Source: Bacteroidales bacterium UBA1219 (lineage in GTDB: Bacteria > Bacteroidota > Bacteroidia > Bacteroidales > P3). From it: DNA of 21,297 bases. Below are positions 14,427 to 21,297 of this stretch, piece after piece (position 1 is the first letter of the stretch; each line of letters opens with the position of its first letter). The stretch spans positions 86,957 through 108,253 of the forward strand of contig DBXF01000061.1 in assembly GCA_002309295.1 (NCBI GenBank), written 5' to 3'. The notes under the pieces are model-generated. The model saw nothing but the letters and a program-made list of their open reading frames with translations, was not told the DNA's origin and did no database searches. The position numbers were made by a program, and so were the translations under genes.

Positions 14427-15254
14427 TTATGATTGCTTGTGCAGTATTTTTTTGAAAACGAATCCTCGTAACGAATTTGGTATTATCGCTACAACGAATT
14501 GTATTACAATGGTATAAGCGTAGTCCCACCACGAGATGAACCCCGTTTGGTAAATCACCCGGCGGGCTTTCCGGTACTTCTTGAAATAGGCCATCCCGCC
14601 GCGTCGCTCGTACATGTCCTTGCCTATGCGCACCAGCACGAGGTAGTCGTCGATGTTCATTGCCGTGGCGCCCGTTTTGAACATGTTGGCCCACAACAGG
14701 GTGTCCTCCATTAGCGGACAATGTTGGTAGTTGCCGGCTTTCAGCACCGCCGATTTGCGGAACATCACGGAGACGTGGTTGAAAGCGTCGCGACGGCGTT
14801 GGTAACGCTTGCAGCCGTCGTTGGTGAGCGGCACTCGCCTTTCGGCAACGATGTGGTCGGGAGTTTCTTCGAATTCTTTGATGTGCGAGCCACAGATGTC
14901 GATGCCCGGATTTTTCTCAAATTCAGCCAGTTGGCGTTCGAAACGTGTAGGAACGGAGATGTCATCGGTGTCCATACGTGCCACTAACTCATTGGAACAG
15001 TGGTTGATACCTTCTTGCAAGGCAAGTCCCAGCCCTCGGTTTTCGGACAGCGGCACACGTTTAAGCTCGGGGTGGCTGTTGCCGTAATCGTCGAGCAGGG
15101 CGTAGAGCTCATCGGTTAAAGGACCGTCCTCCACAAGCACAACCTCGGCGGGGACGGCAGTTTGGTCGAAAACGCTGTCCAGCGCCTGCCGCAGAAACTC
15201 GGGGCTCTCTTTTCGGTAAACCGACATCAGGACGGAAAAAGGTGTGCTGCTCAT
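14427..15254 (-). CDS. Family 2 glycosyltransferase
   Basis: 275 residues. The GT-A core starts with FSVLMSVYRKE and has the first acidic motif VEDGP (41-45) and the metal-binding DTDD at 95-98, followed by RFERQ. A hydrophobic segment near the C-terminus (about 245-265) may anchor it to the inner membrane. It inverts a sugar from a nucleotide donor onto the lipid-linked glycan. Its start codon overlaps the stop of the GT4 gene by 4 bases (15251-15254). Confidence 0.9.
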   Translation of the reverse strand: MSSTPFSVLMSVYRKESPEFLRQALDSVFDQTAVPAEVVLVEDGPLTDELYALLDDYGNSHPELKRVPLSENRGLGLALQEGINHCSNELVARMDTDDISVPTRFERQLAEFEKNPGIDICGSHIKEFEETPDHIVAERRVPLTNDGCKRYQRRRDAFNHVSVMFRKSAVLKAGNYQHCPLMEDTLLWANMFKTGATAMNIDDYLVLVRIGKDMYERRGGMAYFKKYRKARRVIYQTGFISWWDYAYTIVIQFVVAIIPNSLRGFVFKKILHKQS

Positions 15255-16339
15255 AGTTTCAAAGTCCTTTCTTTTAGTAAGTTACGGTATTGCTCCAAAC
15301 TTAGTTTAGACACATTCTGCCACGAAAATTCTTCGGCGGCAGCCATTGCGTTGAGCCTCAGCTGTTTGCCGTTGCTTTCGTAATCCGCCACAGCTTTTCG
15401 GATGGTGTCGGCGATGCTCTGTGCAGATAGTTGACACACCCAGCCGCAGCGCTTATCTGTCACTAAATCAGCCATATTGGTCTGCGGAGTTACGATGCAT
15501 GGCAGTCCGTAGGCAAGTCCTTCGAGGATGGAGACGGGCATCCCTTCCGACCGCGAGGGCAGTATCATCATTTCGGCGTCGGACAGGACTTTTTCCTTGT
15601 CGTTGCCCGAAACGTAGCCGCAGTATTTCGCAAAATCGCCGTACTGCTCGAAAACACGGTAGGTATCGTCGTAGGTGTAGCCGTAGAAACGGAACTGCAC
15701 CTTGTCCGAAAGCTCGTCCTTCAGCTGCGCTATGGCCTGTTCGAGCAAATCGAGACCTTTGCCGTGGAACTCAATCCGCGACAGGAAAAGGATAGTGAAA
15801 GGGGTAGTTGGTTGGCGTTCAGTAACTTGTGTTGGCAACGAAATGCCGTTCGGGATAATCAGGTAACGCGGATTCGTGCGTTTGGCGATGGAGTTGCGAA
15901 TCTCGCCTTCGGTAAGGTAAACCACACGTTGTGCGTTGCGTATCACGTAGTTGAACATCAATATACGTGCCACTTTTTTCTTCAGCCAATGCCGTTTGTT
16001 GGTGATTTTCGAAGTACCTCCGTGGAAGGTGAGGATATAAGGTATTTGTCTGTTTTTCAAACTTTTGGCAACCATAGGCATCTCCAGCCAGTACATGTCG
16101 TGTACGTGTGCGATGTCGGGTTGGAAGGTGTCGAGGATTTCGAGGAAACTCTTTCGGCTGTCGAAAGCCACGTAATCGCTGTCGGCAACGGAGCTGTTGC
16201 GCGAAGCCGACGCCACCTTTACCTCGGCACCCGCCTCGCGTTGCGCCTGTGCCAGCGACAGCACCGCCTCGATGACGCCGTTGCGTTTGTTCTTGCTGCC
16301 GAAATGCAGCACATGCAGTATTTTGAGTCTCTCGTTCAT
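15251..16339 (-). CDS. Family 4 glycosyltransferase
   Basis: 362 residues with a GT-B fold. The N-terminal acceptor domain has LKILHVLHFGS and DIAHVHDMYW; the linker has IIPNGISL. The donor-binding domain contains FLSRIEFHGKGLDLL and the E-x7-E motif (Glu265-Glu273, EGMPVSILEG), the retaining GT4 signature. It acts at the cytoplasmic face on the growing lipid-linked glycan. Its start overlaps the preceding GT2 stop by 4 bases (16336-16339) and its end overlaps the next gene, so it is translationally coupled on both sides. Confidence 0.9.
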   Translation of the reverse strand: MNERLKILHVLHFGSKNKRNGVIEAVLSLAQAQREAGAEVKVASASRNSSVADSDYVAFDSRKSFLEILDTFQPDIAHVHDMYWLEMPMVAKSLKNRQIPYILTFHGGTSKITNKRHWLKKKVARILMFNYVIRNAQRVVYLTEGEIRNSIAKRTNPRYLIIPNGISLPTQVTERQPTTPFTILFLSRIEFHGKGLDLLEQAIAQLKDELSDKVQFRFYGYTYDDTYRVFEQYGDFAKYCGYVSGNDKEKVLSDAEMMILPSRSEGMPVSILEGLAYGLPCIVTPQTNMADLVTDKRCGWVCQLSAQSIADTIRKAVADYESNGKQLRLNAMAAAEEFSWQNVSKLSLEQYRNLLKERTLKL

Positions 16340-17328
16340 CGTGCGGATTGGATTTTGTGTTTAATTGACGAAAGTATCGGTATTATGCGCAGCCACGAGC
16401 AGAGGTAGTGCAGCCGCACTCCCAGAGGGAGCCTGAAATCGAACAGTATGCTGCCTTTGATTGTTGCTACCTGCTGTCGCCAAAGCCTGTAGTAACGGCG
16501 TTTCCCGAGCAGCGGCGTAAGCGGACGGCAGGCCAGCAGTCGCAGCGACTTCAGTTCGGCGCTGTACTCGACGGCGGCGTTGTTTTCGGCAAAGAACCGG
16601 CACACCACATCGGCGTTTTGGTTCATATAACGGAAATTGCGTTCGATGTTCTCCGCCGACGGGTTGTTGGAAATGGAACTTTCGTTGATAAAATAGTGAT
16701 ACAAAGGCTTTTGTAGTAATACAACCGAAGTGGAAGCGTTATACAAAAACTGTATGTTGAGGGCCAAGTCTTCGCCCATATTTCCTGTCGGATAAACGAT
16801 ATTTTCCTGAAGCACAGTGCGTTTGTACAAAGCTCCCCACAGACTGCCGTTCTCCTGTCCCATCATCATGCGTTTCATCAGTGCCTTGGGCGATTGCTCG
16901 AAATGGCGGAACCGCTGACGTGGAGTGGCTTTCTGCCCGTTGTCGGTGAAATAGTCGCAATACACGATGTCGCAATCGGACTCTTCGGCTGCAGCCAACA
17001 AATCTTCGAGCAGGGTGGGTTCGGCCCAGTCGTCGCTGTCGCAGAAAGCTATGTAATTGCTTGTGGCTGATTGAATTCCGTGTTTCCGTACCTCGGCCTG
17101 TCCGCTGTTCTGTGGCATCCGCTCGATGCGGACTTGCCATTGTTTTTCGGCAATGACGTCGCCGTGCCGTTCTATCTCCTCTTGTAGGATGGCCATCGAG
17201 CGGTCGGGCGTACAGTCGTCGATAAAGATAAACTCCAGCTGGTCGAGCGTCTGGGCAAAGAGGCTCCGCGCGCAACGCGCCATGTATTTCTCAACGCCGT
17301 AAACAGGCACTATCACTGATATTTTCAT
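16336..17328 (-). CDS. Family 2 glycosyltransferase
   Basis: 330 residues. The GT-A domain opens with KISVIVPVYGVEKYM, has FIDDCTPDRS (acidic motif 1), NSGQAEVRKHG and the metal-binding CDSDD at 96-100, then NMGEDLALNIQF as the putative catalytic-base region. This is the EpsH/WcaA-like group used in capsule and exopolysaccharide assembly. The start overlaps the end of the flippase gene by 4 bases (17325-17328). Confidence 0.9.
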   Translation of the reverse strand: MKISVIVPVYGVEKYMARCARSLFAQTLDQLEFIFIDDCTPDRSMAILQEEIERHGDVIAEKQWQVRIERMPQNSGQAEVRKHGIQSATSNYIAFCDSDDWAEPTLLEDLLAAAEESDCDIVYCDYFTDNGQKATPRQRFRHFEQSPKALMKRMMMGQENGSLWGALYKRTVLQENIVYPTGNMGEDLALNIQFLYNASTSVVLLQKPLYHYFINESSISNNPSAENIERNFRYMNQNADVVCRFFAENNAAVEYSAELKSLRLLACRPLTPLLGKRRYYRLWRQQVATIKGSILFDFRLPLGVRLHYLCSWLRIIPILSSIKHKIQSAR

Positions 17329-18869
17329 ACTTGTTTGCGTTTGAAAAATGACAATACTTTTTGTGTTGCGGGCAGCGAAACCACAAACTCACGCTCCTTG
17401 TGGTTGATGCCGATAAAGAACGACGCCACACCGACCATCGCCACGGACAAGGCTCCCGTTGCCAGAAGGCGCAGCCAGCCGTCCTCCATCAGAGTGGCGG
17501 TCCAAACGGGCAGAGGCACGGCAATTATCGTCACCACAAGCATTTTCAGCACCACGTCGGTGATGTATCGCCGCAGCGAAAGGTTTATCAGTCGTCGCAT
17601 ATAGATTGTTCGCGCCACAGCGCAGATCACGTTGAGCGCAGCCCAGAGATACAATGTCAGTTCGGGAGTGCCGCCCCACAAAAGGGCGAGGTAGGTGGCG
17701 GGGATTGCCAGAATCTTTATCGAGGCAATCATTATCTGGTGCACACGCAGCTTACCGGTGGCGTGGACGGCCGTCACCAACGGCATCTGGAACACGTCGA
17801 AGATGGTGTAAGCCACTATTGCAAGCACGAAAGCCTCGGTGCCGGCGGGGTATTCGCCAAGCCATATCTCCAAGATAAACTGCAAGTTAAGCAAAATCGG
17901 CAGACTGATCATCAAAAAGAGGTAGTAGTAAATCTTTGATGTTGAATAGATTAGCTGCATGAAATAACTGTTGTCGCCGGCGGCGTACGACTTGATTATC
18001 TGCGGACGGAAGGCCTGCGAGAAGGAATCGACAAATACGTTGAACAGCGTAATCACCTGATTGGCAATGCCCATGGCGGCGTTGGCCACAGCCGTTGAAA
18101 ACCAGTTGAAGAAAATGTTTCGGCTCGACACCGTCATGCCGTCGGCGCCGTTCACCAGCATGCTGTAGCCGGAGTAGGAGAGGAACTGCTTTATCATCTT
18201 GCCGTCCCAGAAACGGATGTAGCGGGTGTCGGCAAACACACGGCGGTTGTAGACCACATACACGGCCAGCACCACCAGCGACACCACGAAAAGTATTCCC
18301 GAATAGAGTATCAGCTTGTCGAAAGTGCTGTGTATCATCAAGATAATCAAAAGCAACTTCAGAGCCGCCTCGCCCATCGAGGTCCAAGCGTAGAAACTCA
18401 TCTTTTCGTGGGCTATGACGTTGGAGTGCAACGGCACTTTCATTATCGAAGCACAGAAAAGCAGCACCGAGAACTGGAAACACCAGTTGGCGGCCACCAC
18501 ACGGTCGGGAGGTATCACCACACGGTGGTTGAGGAACCATAGTCCGCCCGTTTCCATTATCACCAGCATCGCCACGGCCAGAATAGCATGGGTGTTCACC
18601 GCCATGGCGTAGGTCTGACGTATCTTTTCGGCGTTGCCGGCCCCCAGCTCGTAGGTGATGTAGCGCGAGGTGGCGTTGGTGAGGGCTATGTTGAGGAACG
18701 TGAAAAACCACACCACGCTGCCTACTACGTTGTACAGCCCGTAGTCGTTGATACCCAGCATCTGAAGCACCACACGCGAGGTATAGAGACTTATCACCAG
18801 CACCACGCCCATCCTCAGAAAGAGGAACAGTGTGTTTTTCAAAGCTCGTGATGCATCTTGCTGGGACAT
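17325..18869 (-). CDS. Wzx-type oligosaccharide flippase (MOP superfamily)
   Basis: 514 residues with about 12-14 hydrophobic segments and the opening NTLFLFLRMGVVLVISLYTSRVVLQMLGINDYGLYNVVGSVV, here cited only in part, which is typical of Bacteroidota polysaccharide-export flippases. ANAAMGIANQV and FSQAFRPQIIKSYAAGD are characteristic loops. It would move the undecaprenyl-linked repeat unit across the inner membrane. It ends in a basic tail (SFFKRKQV), and the gene overlaps the next one by 4 bases. A Wzy polymerase was not seen in the window. Confidence 0.88.
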   Translation of the reverse strand: MSQQDASRALKNTLFLFLRMGVVLVISLYTSRVVLQMLGINDYGLYNVVGSVVWFFTFLNIALTNATSRYITYELGAGNAEKIRQTYAMAVNTHAILAVAMLVIMETGGLWFLNHRVVIPPDRVVAANWCFQFSVLLFCASIMKVPLHSNVIAHEKMSFYAWTSMGEAALKLLLIILMIHSTFDKLILYSGILFVVSLVVLAVYVVYNRRVFADTRYIRFWDGKMIKQFLSYSGYSMLVNGADGMTVSSRNIFFNWFSTAVANAAMGIANQVITLFNVFVDSFSQAFRPQIIKSYAAGDNSYFMQLIYSTSKIYYYLFLMISLPILLNLQFILEIWLGEYPAGTEAFVLAIVAYTIFDVFQMPLVTAVHATGKLRVHQIMIASIKILAIPATYLALLWGGTPELTLYLWAALNVICAVARTIYMRRLINLSLRRYITDVVLKMLVVTIIAVPLPVWTATLMEDGWLRLLATGALSVAMVGVASFFIGINHKEREFVVSLPATQKVLSFFKRKQV

Positions 18870-18881
18870 AGCTGTTGGTGT

Positions 18882-19775
18882 TTATAAAACCAGATGTTCG
18901 CCTTTCGCGATGCGCTCTTTCGTCTGCTCGAGGGTGAGGCCTTCGCGGAGATTCATGTAATACCGCACGTTGCCGTGGGTGGCGTTCTGCTGTTTTGCAG
19001 GCGGCGGAGTGCGCCAGTCGCCGTAGAGCGAGGTCAGGTATTCGTCGTAATTGGCGGGGACCACCATCTCGGTGTCCTCGAAAGGCACTGCGATGAGATT
19101 TTCGAACCATTCGGTACGGAAAACGGCTTTTATTCCCGAAGGTATGTACACGCATTTTTCGCCCGATTGCCCGATTTTGGAATTGACGAAATCGTTGTAC
19201 TCTTTCAAACGTCGCTCGGCCTTGGCCTTGGAGCGGTTGAACGGCGACATCAGTATGCGGTAGGCCGAACCTAACTCACGGTGTGCCAGATGTTTGAACA
19301 GGTCGCTGATGCCTTCGTTGGCGGTGATGCAGGGCTGGTAGCGGTAGAAAAGTTTGCGGGCACGTTTGCGCATCGCCTCCAACTCGCTGTCGCTCAACGA
19401 GAAACTGTCGAGGGGGAAAATGTCGATGTAGTTGCCGAGCACGTAAGGCAGCTGTTTCAGCTCCCAGATGGTGGTGTTGAGGTCCACAATTTTGGCAAAG
19501 GGCAGATAGTAACCCGGGTCGTTGAGGGAGACGACGTCGTAGCCGTCCTTGCGCATCTCGTCACGCAACGTCAGAAGTTTTTCGTAGTCAGCACGTTGCA
19601 TGTGTATATCGAGGTCGTCGTCCCAAGGGATGAAACCCTTGTGGCGTGCCGCGCCTATCACCGTGCCGTAGGCTCCGCAGTACCCGATGCCGTGCTTTTC
19701 AAAGAAAGCCACCGAGTATTTGAAGGTCTTCATCAGGTTCTGCTTGATAATATCCAGTTGGTCGTTGTTCATCAT
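18882..19775 (-). CDS. licD: LicD family phosphotransferase
   Basis: 297 residues. The LicD/nucleotidyltransferase-fold signature GTVIGAARHKGFIPWDDDLDIHM-type motif spans 37-59 (GTVIGAARHKG then PWDDDLDIH, acidic cluster 52-56). The family transfers phosphocholine or related phospho-groups from a CDP-activated donor to surface glycans. The gene starts at either of two adjacent Met codons (19775 or 19772). It lies 9 bases after the ornithine-cyclodeaminase-like gene and 12 before the flippase gene, and is clearly part of the operon. The donor-making genes (LicA/LicC type) are not in view. The substituent is therefore unknown. Confidence 0.88.
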   Translation of the reverse strand: MMNNDQLDIIKQNLMKTFKYSVAFFEKHGIGYCGAYGTVIGAARHKGFIPWDDDLDIHMQRADYEKLLTLRDEMRKDGYDVVSLNDPGYYLPFAKIVDLNTTIWELKQLPYVLGNYIDIFPLDSFSLSDSELEAMRKRARKLFYRYQPCITANEGISDLFKHLAHRELGSAYRILMSPFNRSKAKAERRLKEYNDFVNSKIGQSGEKCVYIPSGIKAVFRTEWFENLIAVPFEDTEMVVPANYDEYLTSLYGDWRTPPPAKQQNATHGNVRYYMNLREGLTLEQTKERIAKGEHLVL

Positions 19776-19784
19776 GCCAATGTG

Positions 19785-20732
19785 TTAAATCCAAAATTTG
19801 GAGGTCTCGCGTTCTATATTGATTTCCATGCAGTTGTCCTTGAGTCTGTCGAAAATCCGTGCGGCGAAGACGGCGTCGTGCAACCCCAAGCCGATGTTGT
19901 AGCTGAGGATGCGTTCGTCCGAAGTCTCGCGGCCGGGGGTGTCGCCGTGCAGCACCTCACAAATCTCGGCGTAGCGATGGAATTTGTCGAAATAGCGGAA
20001 CTCGTGCAGATGGCCGGTGTCGTCGCCGAAAACTTTGTCGAAAAAGAGGTCGCAGTTTTGGAAACCCTTGGTGTGGACGGGAATCACGAGGCATCCGGGG
20101 CGGAAAAGGGAGTCGTCGGGACAGAGGATGTCGTTGGTGTTGGTTATGCAGCTGATAATCACGTCGCTGGAGGCAACGATGTCCTCAATTTTGTCGCAGA
20201 CGCTGAATTCTACGTTTTTGTAATTGCCGAAACGTTCCATGAACAGCTCGGCTTGGTCTTTGTATCGCAACAATTTGACTTTGTGCATCTTGTCGGGCTC
20301 CGACTCCAGCAGGCACAGCATGGTGGCACGTCCGGTGTTGCCCAAGCCCAGAATCCCGTATTGGCAGCTGTCGTTTTTGCGGAAAGTCTGTGCCGCAAGG
20401 GTGGCCACGGCTCCGGTGCGCATGGTGGTAATCCAGTCGGCATCCATCATGGCAAGCAGCTCGCCGGTGGCGGAGTTGTAGAGCAGCAGGTCGCTCCCCA
20501 GCGAAGGGGTGGCACCGGCAATGCGGTGTACAATCTTGACACTGAATAAGTTATTTTCCGCAGGAAGGATGCAGGGCATGGTGTTGAAAAAATCGTTGCC
20601 TTGCGGATGAAGGCTGATTTTCGGCGGCAGCCGGGCGTCGCGTTTCATCAGAAAACTCTCGCGAACCCATTTCACGCACTCCGCTGGGGGGATGCCAAGC
20701 TCTTTTATCTGTTTTTGCGATACTATTTTCAT
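19785..20732 (-). CDS. Ornithine cyclodeaminase/mu-crystallin family protein
   Basis: 315 residues. The substrate-side residues expected in the family are recognisable: RLPPK (35-39), Lys66 in SVKIVHR and Arg105 in TMRTGA. The Rossmann NAD(P)-binding loop is GLGNTG (129-134), followed later by ISCITNT. Characterised relatives are NAD-dependent cyclodeaminases, ketimine reductases and alanine or N-substituted amino acid dehydrogenases. Within a glycan operon next to a PLP aminotransferase and LicD, it probably makes or modifies an amino-containing substituent rather than proline; that is inference. It ends 9 bases before licD. Confidence 0.87.
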   Translation of the reverse strand: MKIVSQKQIKELGIPPAECVKWVRESFLMKRDARLPPKISLHPQGNDFFNTMPCILPAENNLFSVKIVHRIAGATPSLGSDLLLYNSATGELLAMMDADWITTMRTGAVATLAAQTFRKNDSCQYGILGLGNTGRATMLCLLESEPDKMHKVKLLRYKDQAELFMERFGNYKNVEFSVCDKIEDIVASSDVIISCITNTNDILCPDDSLFRPGCLVIPVHTKGFQNCDLFFDKVFGDDTGHLHEFRYFDKFHRYAEICEVLHGDTPGRETSDERILSYNIGLGLHDAVFAARIFDRLKDNCMEINIERETSKFWI

Positions 20733-20736
20733 CGAC

Positions 20737-21297
20737 TTACAAACTTTTCAAAACTTCGGTTAGATAATGGTTGTCGCGGCGGTCGCGGACGGCCAGACGT
20801 ATGTAGTTGCCGCCGCTGAGGACTTTCTTGCCGTCGCAGTCCTTTATCAAAATATTGTGTTTCAGCAGTTTCAACGCCAGCTCGTGCGAGGTGAAACGCT
20901 CCTTGACACGGCAGAGGAAGTAGTTGGCCTGACTGGGGAACACTTCGAGATACGGCACTTCGCGCAACTCGGCGAGGAATAGCTCGCGTTCTTTCCTAAA
21001 CTCCTTACAACCAGCGACATATTCCTTTTGATACTTTTCGTAAATCTGCATGTAGAATTCGCCGAAGGAGTTGATATTCCAAATCGCCACCTCTTTTTTG
21101 AGTCTGGCGATGAGTTCGGTGTCGCCCGAAGCGAGGATGCCCAGCCTCAGGCCCGGCACGCCGTAGCTCTTGCTGATGCTTTTCACCACCACCAAGTGCG
21201 GATTTTGCGAGAGCAATTCGTTGTCCAACAACGAAATACGTCCGTCGGCGGAGACGAAGTCGGCAAACGACTCGTCAACCACAAAACGTATGCCGCG
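20737..21297 (-). CDS. PLP aminotransferase, class I/II fold type I, C-terminal part (5' end beyond window)
   Basis: The frame is open to the right edge and ends at TAA 20737-20739; 186 residues are visible. VVDESFADF contains the Asp that contacts the PLP nitrogen, KSISKSYGVPGLRLG carries the Schiff-base Lys (in SKSYG), and YIRLAVRD near the end has the carboxylate-binding Arg. The spacing and the QANYFLCRV strand are like histidinol-phosphate aminotransferase (HisC)/CobD-type enzymes. In a surface-glycan operon it is more likely to serve glycan or substituent biosynthesis than histidine synthesis. The N-terminal part, possibly including a fused domain, is not visible. It is separated from the next gene by 4 bases. 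Confidence 0.85.
   Translation of the reverse strand, partial: RGIRFVVDESFADFVSADGRISLLDNELLSQNPHLVVVKSISKSYGVPGLRLGILASGDTELIARLKKEVAIWNINSFGEFYMQIYEKYQKEYVAGCKEFRKERELFLAELREVPYLEVFPSQANYFLCRVKERFTSHELALKLLKHNILIKDCDGKKVLSGGNYIRLAVRDRRDNHYLTEVLKSL

Noticed and set aside
14416..14721. N-terminal extension of the DegT aminotransferase (about 100 residues)
   Set aside because: The extension reads the GT2 gene in a different frame; family similarity starts exactly at MKIPFSPPDI (14415).
17887..19155. Long minus-strand open frame overlapping the flippase and licD
   Set aside because: It is in another frame of two well-supported genes and has an arginine/histidine-rich composition typical of a shadow frame in GC-rich codons.
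19281..20549. Long plus-strand open frame opposite licD and the cyclodeaminase gene
   Set aside because: Valine/alanine/glutamate-rich antisense reading with no motifs; the minus-strand genes carry clear catalytic signatures.

Overview
The window looks like a chromosomal segment of a Bacteroidales-type bacterium (phylum Bacteroidota). Bacteroidota-style promoters (TTTG, about 19 bases, then TAnnTTTG) precede genes at 726-756 and, as a -7 box alone, at 10857-10864. Most gene starts lack a Shine-Dalgarno sequence and lie in A/T-rich leaders. Small outer-membrane beta-barrel proteins and a short-leader lipoprotein are present, and several short repeats of a kind scattered through Bacteroidota intergenic DNA occur. 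No rRNA, tRNA, CRISPR array or transposase was seen.

Left part (1-3745): the 5' part of an outer-membrane barrel gene on the minus strand; divergent from it, a 45-residue basic protein gene with its own promoter and terminator; a small S24/S26-type serine peptidase; a dicarboxylate/amino-acid:cation symporter on the minus strand; and a three-span membrane protein of unknown function. Middle (3774-7327): a complete MmeI-family type IIL restriction-modification enzyme (endonuclease, adenine methyltransferase and target recognition in one chain) whose specificity half is clearly more A/T-rich than its ends, then a WbpD-type left-handed-beta-helix acetyltransferase whose last codons and stop come from a heptad repeat. 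From 7328 to 7661 there is no gene but a dense array of small hairpins, mostly with GNA tri-loops.

Right-middle (7662-12579): a YdiJ-like FAD/Fe-S 2-hydroxyacid dehydrogenase, then an A/T-rich lipoprotein plus outer-membrane-barrel gene pair, then a truncated second copy of the 3' end of the dehydrogenase. The two copies share 146 identical bases flanked by visibly diverged sequence, which points to gene conversion or homologous recombination around the inserted gene pair.

Right part (12585-21297, all minus strand): a surface-polysaccharide operon entering from beyond the right edge. In transcription order it contains a PLP aminotransferase (partial), an ornithine-cyclodeaminase/mu-crystallin family protein, a LicD phosphotransferase, a Wzx-type flippase, GT2, GT4 and GT2 glycosyltransferases, a DegT-type sugar aminotransferase and a PglC-like initiating phosphoglycosyl transferase. 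Several neighbours overlap by 4 bases, so they are probably co-translated. The likely scheme is: PglC-like enzyme loads the first sugar-phosphate on undecaprenyl phosphate, the glycosyltransferases extend it, LicD adds a phospho-substituent, and the flippase moves the unit across the inner membrane. No established defence island beyond the MmeI-type enzyme was seen. The most unusual signals are the split dehydrogenase 3' end, the hairpin array, and the predictable target specificity of the restriction enzyme.
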